A DNA stretch of 40,005 nt from Alphaproteobacteria bacterium (lineage in GTDB: Bacteria > Pseudomonadota > Alphaproteobacteria > UBA828). The DNA lies in contig JAJDVB010000125.1 of NCBI GenBank assembly GCA_022826345.1, positions 1 to 40,005 of the forward strand. Direction: 5' to 3'. The notes below the pieces were generated by a model. The model saw only the letters and a list, made by a program, of their open reading frames with translations. It did no database searches and was not told the DNA's origin. The position numbers were made by a program, and so were the translations under genes. Shown piece after piece: positions 17,555 through 26,328 of this stretch; positions within the stretch are counted from its first letter, which is position 1; each line of letters begins with the position of its first letter.

Positions 17555-19882
17555 CTAGTTCCTGAGCGGCTTGCCGGTCTCCAGCATGTGCTCCATGCGG
17601 GCGATGGTGCCGGGCGTGCGGATGAGCGCGAGCAGCGCCTCGCACTCCAGCTCCGAGAGGCGGTCCTCCGGGATCTCCCGCACCGCGTCGGTCTCGCCGC
17701 CGGTGAGCACGTTGCCGAGATGCTCCACCACCACGAGGTCGTGGGCCGTCGCCTTGCGGGTCTTGGCGAGCCCCTTGACCGCCATCTTGAGCGCGACTCG
17801 CCCGGTCTTGCCGGGCAGCTTGACCACGGCGGGCTCTGGCGGCGTGTAGTCCTCCGCCAGCGCCAGCGCCTTGGCCTTGGCATCGGCCAGCAGCCGGTCG
17901 CGGTTGGCGCTAATGCCGTCGCCCTCGCGCAGGAAGCCGAGTGAGCGCGCCTGCTTGGCCGAGCGCGAGACCTTGGCGAGGCCGATGGTCTCGAACACCT
18001 TGGAGATCGCCGGCATCGCCCCGCCGAACCCGGTCCGGCCGGAGGTGAGCCCGCGCAGCATCATCTCCTTGCAGCCGCCCCAGCCGGGCACCAGTCCGAC
18101 GCCGACCTCGACCAAGCCCATGTAGCTCTCGGCATGGGCCTGCACCGCGTCGCAGTGCAGCAACACCTCGCAGCCCCCGCCGAGCGCCATGCCCGACGGC
18201 GCGCCCACCACGGGGAAGGGCGCGAACTTGAGGCCCTTGAAGGCGGCCTGGCCCTGCTTGATCGTCTCCTCGATCATCGGCCAGGCGCCGACGTTCACGA
18301 CGAAGAGCGCCAGCCCCAAGTTCATGCCGACGGAGAAGTTGCTGCCCTCGTTGTGGATGACCAGCGCCTTCATGCGCTCGCCCACGATTTCGAGCGACTG
18401 CTCGACCAGCGCCATGATCTCGGTGTCGAGCGCGTTCATCTTGGCGTGGAATTCGAGGCAGGCGACTCCGTCGCCGATGTCCCAGAGGCTCGCCGAGGCG
18501 TTGCGGGCGAGCGGCTCGGTGCTGCGCTTGATGTCGGAGAGGAGCAGCACGCCGTCCGGCCGTGTGAGCGGCGTGTACGTGCCGCTGCCGGCAAGATGGT
18601 CCGCGCGGCCCTCGGCGATCCGATAGAAGCCGTCGCCATCCGCCGCCGCCTGCAGCAGGGGCGGAACCTCCCTGCCCTCTTCGGCCAGCTTGTCCGCAAA
18701 CCAGCCAGCGCCCACTTCGTCGATCAGTTCGAACGGCCCGCGCTTCCAGTTGTAGCCGAGGCGCATAGCGCGATCGACCGCCTCGACGTCGTCGGCGATC
18801 TCCGGCACCAGGCCGGCGGCATAGGCGAGCGTGTCGGACATCACCTGCCAAGCGTAGGCGCCGGTCTTGTCGGGGTGCTCGAAGAGCGCGCGGGGCGAGC
18901 GGCCGGCCTGCTCGATGCTCTCCAGCTGCGGGCGTTGGGCCGGCCCGTACTCGCCTGTGGCGAGGTCGCGCACCTCCTTCTCTTTCTTCTCCGAATCGGG
19001 CTTCAGCCTGTAGAAGCCGCCCTTGCCCTTGCGGCCGATATAGCCGCTCTCGATCATCTCCTTGATGAATTCGGGCTCGTCGTAGACCGCGTGGAAGGCA
19101 TCGCTCTCGGGCAGCGCGTCCTTCAGGCTGCGGCCGACCAGCGGCATCAGGTCGAGGCCGACCAGATCGATCAGGCCGAACACGCCGGTCTTGGGCACGC
19201 CGATGGGGCGGCTGAGCACGGCGTCCGCCTCCTCCACCGTCACGCCGTTCTCGACCGCCGCGCGCACAGCGGCGACGAGCCAGTAGGTGCCAATCCGGTT
19301 GGCGATGAAGCCCGGCGTGTCGTTGCAGGGCACCACGCCCTTGCCGAGCTTGCGGTCGGCGAAGTCGCAGACCTCCGCCACCGTCTCCGCGCGGGTTCCG
19401 GGCCCCGCCACCACTTCGAGGAGCCGCATGTAGCGCGGCGGGTTGAAGAAGTGGGTGATGAGGAAATCGCGGGCGAATTCCTCCGGCAAGCCGTCCAGCA
19501 GCATGCTGGAGGGAATGGTCGAGGTGTTCGACGAGACGATCGAGCCCGCCTTCCGCACGGAATCGATCTTGCGGTAGATGGCCTGCTTGGCGTCCACCTT
19601 TTCGATTACCGCCTCGACGATCCAGTCCGCATCGCCGAGCAGGTCCAGGTGATCCTCGACATTGCCGGTGGTGATGCGCTTGGCGTCGGACTTCGCCATG
19701 AAAGGCGCGGGGTCGGTCTTGAGCATCCGCGCCACAGAGCCCTCGGCGAGCGCGTTCCGGTCTTTCGCGCCCACGGGCACGATGTCGAGCAGCACCACGT
19801 CGTGGCCGGCGTTGGCGATGTGGGCGGCGATGCCGCCGCCCATCAGACCCGCCCCGATGACGGCGGCCTTCCGGATCGCCAT
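17555..19882 (-). CDS. 3-hydroxyacyl-CoA dehydrogenase/enoyl-CoA hydratase, FadN domain order
   Basis: This 775-aa bifunctional beta-oxidation enzyme hydrates trans-2-enoyl-CoA and oxidises the 3-hydroxyacyl-CoA. The N-terminal half is the NAD-dependent dehydrogenase (GAGLMGGGIAAH with G10, G12, G15; then SSNTSTIPSS, THFFNPPRYMRLLEV, GVVPCNDTPGFIANRIG). The C-terminal part, from about residue 455, is a crotonase domain with the oxyanion-hole segment GMALGGGCEVLLHCDAVQA and MGLVEVGVGLVPGWGG. The order is opposite to FadB/FadJ of E. coli and the same as Bacillus FadN. I chose ATG 19882, one base into the thiolase stop, which signals coupling. It is the last gene of the fadD-thiolase-fadN operon. 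Confidence 0.93.
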   Translation of the reverse strand: MAIRKAAVIGAGLMGGGIAAHIANAGHDVVLLDIVPVGAKDRNALAEGSVARMLKTDPAPFMAKSDAKRITTGNVEDHLDLLGDADWIVEAVIEKVDAKQAIYRKIDSVRKAGSIVSSNTSTIPSSMLLDGLPEEFARDFLITHFFNPPRYMRLLEVVAGPGTRAETVAEVCDFADRKLGKGVVPCNDTPGFIANRIGTYWLVAAVRAAVENGVTVEEADAVLSRPIGVPKTGVFGLIDLVGLDLMPLVGRSLKDALPESDAFHAVYDEPEFIKEMIESGYIGRKGKGGFYRLKPDSEKKEKEVRDLATGEYGPAQRPQLESIEQAGRSPRALFEHPDKTGAYAWQVMSDTLAYAAGLVPEIADDVEAVDRAMRLGYNWKRGPFELIDEVGAGWFADKLAEEGREVPPLLQAAADGDGFYRIAEGRADHLAGSGTYTPLTRPDGVLLLSDIKRSTEPLARNASASLWDIGDGVACLEFHAKMNALDTEIMALVEQSLEIVGERMKALVIHNEGSNFSVGMNLGLALFVVNVGAWPMIEETIKQGQAAFKGLKFAPFPVVGAPSGMALGGGCEVLLHCDAVQAHAESYMGLVEVGVGLVPGWGGCKEMMLRGLTSGRTGFGGAMPAISKVFETIGLAKVSRSAKQARSLGFLREGDGISANRDRLLADAKAKALALAEDYTPPEPAVVKLPGKTGRVALKMAVKGLAKTRKATAHDLVVVEHLGNVLTGGETDAVREIPEDRLSELECEALLALIRTPGTIARMEHMLETGKPLRN

Positions 19883-21018
19883 CAGGCGGCCTCGAGCACG
19901 GTGGAGATGCCCTGGCCGCCGCCGATGCACTGGGTGGCGAGCGCGTAGCGCTTGTCCTCACGGCGGAGGATCTGCGCGGCCTTGCCGGTGATCCGCGCGC
20001 CGGTGGCGCCGAGCGGGTGGCCGAGGGCGATGGCACCGCCGTCGATATTCATGCGCTCCAGGTCGATGGAAAGCTCGCGCACGCAGGCGAGCGCTTGCAC
20101 AGCGAAGGCCTCGTTGAGCTCGATCACGTCGACGTCGGACATCTTGAGCCCCGCGCGGGCGAGCGCCTTCTCCGACGAGACCACCGGGCCGTAGCCCATG
20201 ATCTCGGGCGCGCAGCCGGCGACCGCGATCGCCTTGATGCGGGCGAGCACCGCGAGCCCGTTGCGCTGGGCGTACTCCTCGGTGCAGACCAGCACGGCGG
20301 CGGCGCCGTCGGTGAGCGGCGACGAGGTGCCCGCGGTCACCGTGCCCTCTGCATCGAAGGCGGGCTCGAGCCCGGCGAGCACCTCAGCATTGGTACCGGG
20401 GCGGATGCAGCCGTCGCGCTCCACCGTGCCGTCTCCGGTCTCGACCGCGATCACTTCGCCCTCGAACTTTCCGTCGTCCCAGGCGGCGGCGGCGCGGGCG
20501 TGGCTCGCGACCGCGAGCGACTCCTGCTCCTCGCGGGTGATCTGGTACTTGCGGGCGAGGTTCTCGGCGGTCTCACCCATGGACATGTAAGCGCCCTCGT
20601 TCTTTTCGTAGAGCTCGGGGTTGGGCGCCGGGTTGAAGCCGCCCATGGGTACGCGGCTCATGGATTCCACGCCGGCGCAAATGAAGGCCTCGCCGGCCTC
20701 CATGCGGATCGCGCCGGCGGCGATGTGGATCGCCTGCATGGAGGAGCCGCAGAAGCGGTTGATGGTGGCGCCGGCGACCGAGATCGGCAGCTCCGCGATC
20801 AGCGCCACGATGCGTCCCATGTTGAAGCCCTGCTCGCCCTCGGGGAAGGCGCAGCCGGTAATCAGGTCCTCGATCTCGGCGGGATCGACGCCGGTCTGGG
20901 CGAGCAGGCCCTGCACGACCTCGGCGGCGAGATCGTCGGGGCGCTTCTCGACCAGCGCGCCCTTGTGGGCAAAGTGAAAGGGCGAACGGACATAGCCGGC
21001 AATGACGGCGTTATTCAT
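19882..21018 (-). CDS. Acetyl-CoA C-acyltransferase (thiolase)
   Basis: This 378-aa thiolase catalyses the last step of beta-oxidation, the CoA-dependent cleavage of 3-ketoacyl-CoA. The nucleophilic cysteine is C90 in NRFCGSSMQAIH. The catalytic His is in GGAIALGHPLGATGAR, and the second Cys is in ATQCIGGGQG near the C-terminus. The protein starts MNNAVIAGYVRSPF, a typical thiolase opening. The length is slightly below the usual 390 or so residues, but all motifs are present. Its stop overlaps the start of the hydratase/dehydrogenase gene, the usual FadA/FadB-type pairing. Confidence 0.95.
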   Translation of the reverse strand: MNNAVIAGYVRSPFHFAHKGALVEKRPDDLAAEVVQGLLAQTGVDPAEIEDLITGCAFPEGEQGFNMGRIVALIAELPISVAGATINRFCGSSMQAIHIAAGAIRMEAGEAFICAGVESMSRVPMGGFNPAPNPELYEKNEGAYMSMGETAENLARKYQITREEQESLAVASHARAAAAWDDGKFEGEVIAVETGDGTVERDGCIRPGTNAEVLAGLEPAFDAEGTVTAGTSSPLTDGAAAVLVCTEEYAQRNGLAVLARIKAIAVAGCAPEIMGYGPVVSSEKALARAGLKMSDVDVIELNEAFAVQALACVRELSIDLERMNIDGGAIALGHPLGATGARITGKAAQILRREDKRYALATQCIGGGQGISTVLEAA

Positions 21019-21072
21019 GGGCTGGGGCCTCTTGGTTAGTCAGATGCTATGTGTGGCGGCGCCGGGCCGCGT

Positions 21073-22797
21073 TCAACCCGAGCCGGCGGCAGCCGCGCCC
21101 TGCTTGGCGGCCTCTTCGGCTATCAGCTCCTTCTTGGAGAGCTTGCCGATGATGGTCTTCGGCAGCTCGTCGCGGAACTCGATCTGCTTGGGCATCTCGA
21201 TGGGCGAAAGCTTGTCCTTGAGGAAGTCGGTCAGCGCGTCGTCCGTCAGGCTCTCGCCGTCCTTGAGGCGGACGAAGGCCTTGACCGTCTGCTGGCGGCG
21301 GGCGTCGTCGACGCCGATCACCGTCACCTCCAGCACGGACGGATGCTTGTAGATCGCCTCCTCCACGTGGCGCGGATAGATGTTGTAACCGCCGGCGATG
21401 ATGACCTCCTTGAGCCGGTCGATGAGATAGACGTAGCCGTCCTCGTCGATGCGGCCGACGTCGCCGGTGTGGAAGCGCCCGCCGGCGAAGGCGCGCTCGT
21501 TCTCCTCGTCGCGCTTCCAGTAGCCCTTCATCACCTGCGGACCGGAGATGCAGATTTCGCCGATCTCGCCCTGCGGCAGCACCTTCTCCGGCTCGTCGAT
21601 GGAGCAGATGTCGACCACCGTGCCGGGCACCGGCACACCGAGCGAGCCTTCGCGGCTGCCGCCGGGCGTGGTCGGGTTGCAGGTCGCGATCGGCGCGGTC
21701 TCGCTCAGGCCATACCCTTCCACCAGCGTGCAGCCGGAGAGCTCCTGGAACTTCTCCTGCACCTCGCGCGGCAGCGAGGCGCCGCCCGAGAGGCAGAGCT
21801 TGATGGAGGAGAGATCGTACTTGCCGGCCGCAACGTCGGGGTGCCCGTTGATCGCGATGTAGATCGTCGGCACGGCAGGGAAGAAGCTCGGCCGCTTCTT
21901 GTCGATGACCTTGAGCACGGTGTCGAGCTCGAAGCGCGGCAGCAGGATCATCTTGGCGCCGACCTTGATGCTGAAATTCATCACCACGGCCATGGCGAAG
22001 ACGTGGAAGAGCGGCAACACGCCGACCATGACCTCGGAGCCTTCGTCGGCACCGGGCATCATCATCGCCCCCTGCGCCACGTTGGCGCTGAGGTTGGCGT
22101 GGGTGAGCATGGCGCCCTTGGACGTGCCGGTGGTGCCGCCGGTGTACTGAAGCACCGCGATGTCTTCCTTGGCGTCGATCTCGATCGGCGTGGGCCGGCC
22201 TGCATTGTCGAGCAGCGCGCTGAAGCGGAGATGACGGGAATCCCGCGGCACCTTGGCGATCTCGCTGCGCTTGACGATGGGGAAGAGCAGCTTCTTCAGG
22301 CCCGGCAGCATCTCCGCCATGGAAACGATCACCAGCTTGGTGAGGCGCGTCTGATCGAGGGCGAGTCGGGCCTTGTCGTAGAGAATGGAGAGGTCGAGGG
22401 TGACCAGGATGTCGGTCTCCGAATCCTCGATCTGGTTCTTGATCTCTTCGATGGCGTAGAGCGGGTTGTAGTTGACGACCGTCCCGCCGGCCTTGAGCAC
22501 ACCGTAGTAGACGGCGACGAAGGCCGGGCAGTTGGGCAGGAAGATTCCGACCTTCTTGCCCTTGCCGACGCCGAGCTTCTGGAATCCCTCGGCCGCCTTG
22601 TTTGCCTGCTCGCCCAGCTCCCGGTAGCTCGTGATCTTGTCCATGAAGTCGATCGCGGGCCGGTCGCCGAAGCGGGCGACGGCATCGTCGAGCAATCGGT
22701 GAAGCGCCCCGGTGGGCAGAGGCGCGTTCCAATCGACGTTCTCCGGGTACGACTTCTCCCAGGGATGGACACTGCCTTGCGCTTCGCTCTCAGCCAT
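21073..22797 (-). CDS. fadD: Long-chain fatty acid-CoA ligase
   Basis: This 574-aa ANL-superfamily ligase activates fatty acids as acyl-adenylates and then acyl-CoA. Motifs are YTGGTTGTSKG (218-228), GYGLSETAPIA, the TGD motif FHTGDVGRIDEDGYVY, DRLKEVIIAGGYNIYP, and the C-terminal lysine motif PKTIIGKLSKKEL. The length fits FadD. I chose ATG 22797 because AAAGGAG precedes it by about 8 bases; the frame is open to 22899 but that would pass the predicted promoter. It is first in the operon with thiolase and FadN-type enzyme, 54 bases before the thiolase. It is divergent from another acyl-CoA ligase. Confidence 0.94.
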   Translation of the reverse strand: MAESEAQGSVHPWEKSYPENVDWNAPLPTGALHRLLDDAVARFGDRPAIDFMDKITSYRELGEQANKAAEGFQKLGVGKGKKVGIFLPNCPAFVAVYYGVLKAGGTVVNYNPLYAIEEIKNQIEDSETDILVTLDLSILYDKARLALDQTRLTKLVIVSMAEMLPGLKKLLFPIVKRSEIAKVPRDSRHLRFSALLDNAGRPTPIEIDAKEDIAVLQYTGGTTGTSKGAMLTHANLSANVAQGAMMMPGADEGSEVMVGVLPLFHVFAMAVVMNFSIKVGAKMILLPRFELDTVLKVIDKKRPSFFPAVPTIYIAINGHPDVAAGKYDLSSIKLCLSGGASLPREVQEKFQELSGCTLVEGYGLSETAPIATCNPTTPGGSREGSLGVPVPGTVVDICSIDEPEKVLPQGEIGEICISGPQVMKGYWKRDEENERAFAGGRFHTGDVGRIDEDGYVYLIDRLKEVIIAGGYNIYPRHVEEAIYKHPSVLEVTVIGVDDARRQQTVKAFVRLKDGESLTDDALTDFLKDKLSPIEMPKQIEFRDELPKTIIGKLSKKELIAEEAAKQGAAAAGSG

Positions 22798-22870
22798 GCG
22801 CTCCGCTCCTTTTGCCTGGGATTCGCGCCCCGCTCCGCCCTGTCCAGACGCGGGGAACACACTTCCGCGC

Positions 22871-22899
22871 ACTATGGAAACCCGGTCTTCCGCCGTCAA
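22871..22899 (-). promoter_or_regulatory. Promoter of the fadD-thiolase-fadN operon
   Basis: On the minus strand TTGACG (22894-22899) is followed by exactly 17 bases and CATAGT (22871-22876), with five of six and four of six consensus matches. The transcript would begin near 22864, giving a leader of about 65 bases before the ATG at 22797. Confidence 0.6.
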
Positions 22900-22942
22900 G
22901 GCGGGAAACTGCGTACCTTATGCTGGTACCCGTCTGCGGACG

Positions 22943-22970
22943 TTGACATAGACCGGCCGGTCACCATTCT
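22943..22970 (+). promoter_or_regulatory. Candidate promoter with palindromic operator before the second ligase
   Basis: A perfect -35 box TTGACA (22943-22948) is followed, after 16 bases, by a weak -10 (CATTCT, 22965-22970). The spacer contains a perfect 12-base palindrome, GACCGGCCGGTC (22951-22962), in the classic place for a dimeric repressor. The ligase gene starts at 22997. No regulator gene is adjacent. Because the -10 is poor, the assignment is tentative. Confidence 0.42.
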
Positions 22971-22996
22971 GACGGCATGGAAACTGACGGCCGGCA

Positions 22997-24622
22997 ATGC
23001 TGACCATCGGCAAGGAGCCCGAGACGTGGCTGGTCCACCGCGTCCTCGAGCAGCGCGCGGCCGAGCGCCCCGACCACCCGGTGATGCACTGGTCGGGGCT
23101 GGACTACAGCTACGCCGCCATCAACCGCGAGGCCAACCGCATTGCCGCCGGCCTGGAGGCGCGGGGCATCGAGCCCGGTCACCGCTGCGCCGTGATGATG
23201 CAGAACTCGCCGGCGCACGTCTTCGTCTGGTTCGCGACCGCCAAGCTCGGCGTCGTGGAGGTGCCGATCAACACCGCCTATCGAGGCGACATCCTCACCC
23301 ATATCGTGACCAGCGCGCGGGTGACGGCGATGGTGCTGGACGCCGAGTTCGTGCCGGTGGTCGCGCGAATCGCCGACCGCTGCCCCGGCCTCGGCACCTT
23401 CATCGTCGCGGGCGAGGACCTGGAGGACGCGCGGCGCACGCTGCCGGGCGTCGTGCTCTCGCTAGACGAGGTGGCCACCGGCGACGGCACGGACATGGAG
23501 CGAGGCGTCGAGGCGACCACCACGGCCTGCATCATGTTCACCTCGGGCACCACGGGGCCGTCGAAGGGCGTGGTCATCAACAACCATTTCGAGCTGTCGT
23601 TCGCCGTGGTCTTCAACGAGATCGTCGCTCTTCGCGCCGACGACGTGACTTACAACTTCCTCCCCTTCTTCCACATCGCCGGCAAGTTTATCCTGCTCGG
23701 CACCATGCTGGCGGACTGCCGGATGCTGCTGCGCCCGCGCTTCAGCGCCGGCCAGTTCTGGCCGGACGTGCGTGCGCACGGCGCGACCGTGACGGTGGGC
23801 GTGGGCGGCATCTGCCACATGCTCTGGGCCGAGCCGCGCAAGCCCGACGACGCGAACAACCCGCTGCGCATGATCTACTCGGTGCCCAATCCGCACGAAG
23901 TGCAGGAGGAGTTCCTCGAACGCTTTGATCTGCAACTGACCGAGGGCTACGGCTCGACCGAGGCCAATATCGTGGTCTACACCCGGCCCGACGAGCCGAC
24001 CCCGAAGGGCACGGCCGGGCGGGCGGCGCCCTACTACGAGGTGGCGATTTTCGACGAGATGGACCGCCCTGTGCCCCCTGGCACCTCGGGCGAGATCGTG
24101 GTCCGCGCCAAGCACCCCTACATCCTGATGGAAGGCTATGACGGCCTGCCGGAGGCGACGCTCGGGGCGTTCCGCAACCTCTGGTTCCACAGCGGCGACC
24201 GCGGCCACATGGACCAAGACGGCTTTCTCTTCTTTCACGACCGGATGAAGGACGCGATCCGCCGGCGGGGCGAGAACATCTCGTCCTTCGAGGTCGAGCG
24301 GATCGTCAACAAGCACGCGGACGTCGCCGAGACCGCCGCCATCGCCGTCCCCGCCGACGTGGGCGAGGACGAGGTGAAGATCGTGGTCGTGCGGAACCCC
24401 GGCGCCGCGCTGACCGAGGAGGCGCTGCTGCGCCACTGCGCGGCCGAGATGCCCTACTTCATGGTCCCACGCTTCATCGAGTTCAGGGCCGACCTGCCGC
24501 GCACGCCCACGCAGAAGGTGCGCAAGGTGGCGCTGCGCGAAGACGGTATCACGCCTGCGACCTGGGACCGGGAGGCGGCGGGGTTCAAGGTGACCCGTGA
24601 CGGGCTCAAGCGGCGTTTCTGA
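22997..24622 (+). CDS. AMP-forming acyl-CoA synthetase (CaiC/medium-chain type)
   Basis: This 541-aa ANL-superfamily ligase is distinct from the divergent FadD. The P-loop is MFTSGTTGPSKG (170-181). Then come EGYGSTEANIVVYT, WFHSGDRGHMDQDGFLFFHDR, DAIRRRGENISSFEVER, and the C-terminal lysine motif RTPTQKVRK. The RRRGENISS form of the hinge is typical of carnitine/crotonobetaine-CoA ligase-like and related carboxylate ligases. The substrate is unknown. The Shine-Dalgarno is weak, but ATG 22997 gives the expected N-terminus. Its end overlaps the TPR-oxygenase start by 26 bases. Confidence 0.91.
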   Translation: MLTIGKEPETWLVHRVLEQRAAERPDHPVMHWSGLDYSYAAINREANRIAAGLEARGIEPGHRCAVMMQNSPAHVFVWFATAKLGVVEVPINTAYRGDILTHIVTSARVTAMVLDAEFVPVVARIADRCPGLGTFIVAGEDLEDARRTLPGVVLSLDEVATGDGTDMERGVEATTTACIMFTSGTTGPSKGVVINNHFELSFAVVFNEIVALRADDVTYNFLPFFHIAGKFILLGTMLADCRMLLRPRFSAGQFWPDVRAHGATVTVGVGGICHMLWAEPRKPDDANNPLRMIYSVPNPHEVQEEFLERFDLQLTEGYGSTEANIVVYTRPDEPTPKGTAGRAAPYYEVAIFDEMDRPVPPGTSGEIVVRAKHPYILMEGYDGLPEATLGAFRNLWFHSGDRGHMDQDGFLFFHDRMKDAIRRRGENISSFEVERIVNKHADVAETAAIAVPADVGEDEVKIVVVRNPGAALTEEALLRHCAAEMPYFMVPRFIEFRADLPRTPTQKVRKVALREDGITPATWDREAAGFKVTRDGLKRRF

Positions 24623-25988
24623 ACCGCGGCCCCGGGCCAGCGCGGCATTCGCCGCCTATCAGGCGGGCAGAGCCGGCGAGGCCGAGGCCATCGGGCGCGC
24701 CATCCTTGCCCGCGACCCGCACGATGCCGGCGCGCACTATGTCTGCGGCCTCGTCGCCGCCGACCGCGGCGCGCTGGACCGGGCGCGACAGGCCTTCGAG
24801 ACCGCCGCGGACCTCGCGCCCGACAAGGCGAGCCTGCGCATCACCCTCGGCAACCTGGCATTGCGCCAGGGGGACGACGAGGCGGCCGAGCGCGCCTTTC
24901 GCGCGGCGCTCGAACAGGCGCCGGGCTCGGTCGCCGCCCACACCAACCTCGGCGCCGCTTTGAAGCGGCAAGGACGGCTGGAAGAGGCCGTGCCGTGCTA
25001 CCGCGCGGGGCTTGCACTCTATCGCGGCTCCGCCTGGTGGGGCATCGATCCGACCAGCGGCACGGCAGTGCTCGACCCCGCCCAGCAGGCAACCTTCGAG
25101 ACCGCGTCGCGGGTCAAGCTCGAACACGACCTCGCGCAGCTCGACTATCTATTGGAGCGGGACCGGCTCCCGCCCGCGCTTGCCAAGGCGTGCGACGGCC
25201 TGCGCCGGGTGCTCGCCGGTTTCGGCAACGAAGACCGGCCGAGCGCACCGCGCCTGCTCACGGTGGCCGAGCGACGGCTGATCGGCCCGCTCTACAACCG
25301 GGTGATCTACCGCCCGCCGGAGGAGCACGTCGCGCCCGCGCTCAACCCCCGCCTGGATGCGGGCGCGATCGAGCGCTGCTACCACGAGACTGCCCCCTCG
25401 GTCGTCGTCGTGGACGATTTTCTCAGTGCGCCGGCCCTGGCCGCCCTCCAGCGCTTCTGCCTTGAGGCGACGATCTGGTTCGACTGCAAGGAGCATGGCG
25501 GCTATCTCGGGGCCTATCTGCACGAAGGATTCGATCACCCGGTGGTGATTGCTCTGGCCCGCGAGTTGGGGGAGCGACTCGGCGGCATCATCGGCAGTCA
25601 CCGGCTCGCCCAGATGTGGGCGTTCTCTTACGGGCAGGCGGGCAGCGGCACACGCAAGCACGCGGACAAGGCCGCCATCAACATCAACCTCTGGATCACG
25701 CCGGACAGCGCCTGCCCCGACCCCGGGGCGGCTGGCCTCGTGGTGCACGATGTCGCCGCGCCGCCCGATTGGCACTTTTCGGACTACAATCTGGACCCGG
25801 CGCCGCTGGAGCGTCTCGTGGCGCGCGAAGGACGGGCGCCGGTGCGGGTTCCCTATCGTTGCAACCGGGCGGTGATCTTCGATTCGAGTCTTATCCACGA
25901 GAGCGGCGGCGTATGCTTCCTGAACGGCTACGCGAACCGGCGGATCAACGTGACCCTGCTCTTCGGCGAGCGCGCGGAGAACGGGTGA
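24597..25988 (+). CDS. TPR protein fused to a C-terminal 2OG-Fe(II) oxygenase domain
   Basis: This 463-aa protein has N-terminal tetratricopeptide repeats (about residues 12-145, for example AGAHYVCGLVAADRGALDRA, then ITLGNLALRQGDDEAAERAF and HTNLGAALKRQGRLEEAV). After a linker, a C-terminal prolyl-4-hydroxylase-like domain starts near residue 265 (SVVVVDDFLSAPAL). The iron triad is visible as H355-x-D357 (RKHADKAAININ) and H434 (LIHESGG), with the 2-oxoglutarate Arg as R448 or R449 (YANRRIN). It probably hydroxylates a protein or small molecule; the TPRs suggest a protein partner. GTG 24597 is the only reasonable start. It overlaps the acyl-CoA ligase by 26 bases and ends 4 bases before the MNT gene, so it lies inside a compact operon. 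Confidence 0.86.
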   Translation: MTGSSGVSEPRPRASAAFAAYQAGRAGEAEAIGRAILARDPHDAGAHYVCGLVAADRGALDRARQAFETAADLAPDKASLRITLGNLALRQGDDEAAERAFRAALEQAPGSVAAHTNLGAALKRQGRLEEAVPCYRAGLALYRGSAWWGIDPTSGTAVLDPAQQATFETASRVKLEHDLAQLDYLLERDRLPPALAKACDGLRRVLAGFGNEDRPSAPRLLTVAERRLIGPLYNRVIYRPPEEHVAPALNPRLDAGAIERCYHETAPSVVVVDDFLSAPALAALQRFCLEATIWFDCKEHGGYLGAYLHEGFDHPVVIALARELGERLGGIIGSHRLAQMWAFSYGQAGSGTRKHADKAAININLWITPDSACPDPGAAGLVVHDVAAPPDWHFSDYNLDPAPLERLVAREGRAPVRVPYRCNRAVIFDSSLIHESGGVCFLNGYANRRINVTLLFGERAENG

Positions 25989-25992
25989 GCCG

Positions 25993-26328
25993 ATGATCCC
26001 GATCACCGACGCGCTGATCGACGAGATGGTTGAGGCCATCGTTGCGGAGGTCGATCCCGAGCAGGTGATCCTCTTCGGCTCCCGCGCGCGCGGCGAGGAG
26101 GAGGAGAGGTCCGACATCGACCTGATCGTTTTGGAAGCCGAGCCCTTCGGCGCGGCGCGCAGCCGCCACAAGGAGTTGGTCAGGCTTTATCACGCAATCG
26201 CACTAATCCCCGTCGCCGCGGACGTGCTCGTCTATTCTCGCGAGGACGTGGACTACTGGCGCGATTCCCTCAATCACGTGCTCGCGCGGGCGTTGAGGGA
26301 AGGCAAGGTGCTCTATGAGCGACGTTAA
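25993..26328 (+). CDS. MNT-type nucleotidyltransferase (MntA-like antitoxin)
   Basis: This 111-aa minimal nucleotidyltransferase has the family motif GSRARGEEEERSDIDL (29-44) with G29, S30 and catalytic D41 and D43. In HEPN/MNT pairs the MNT protein acts as antitoxin; in a studied case it adds AMP to a tyrosine of the HEPN toxin. The start ATG 25993 follows the oxygenase stop by 4 bases. The gene overlaps its HEPN partner by 14 bases. All visible catalytic residues are intact, so an active transferase is expected. Confidence 0.9.
   Translation: MIPITDALIDEMVEAIVAEVDPEQVILFGSRARGEEEERSDIDLIVLEAEPFGAARSRHKELVRLYHAIALIPVAADVLVYSREDVDYWRDSLNHVLARALREGKVLYERR

Noticed and set aside
18134..19948. 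Long plus-strand open frame antisense to the FadN-type gene
   Set aside because: The minus-strand protein has both domains with catalytic residues. The antisense translation shows no motif.
21049..23928. Very long plus-strand open frame antisense to fadD and running into the second ligase
   Set aside because: It is a GC-driven shadow. The translation is low-complexity and rich in Arg/Asp/His with no family motif, while the minus-strand fadD and the plus-strand ligase in another frame have complete motifs.
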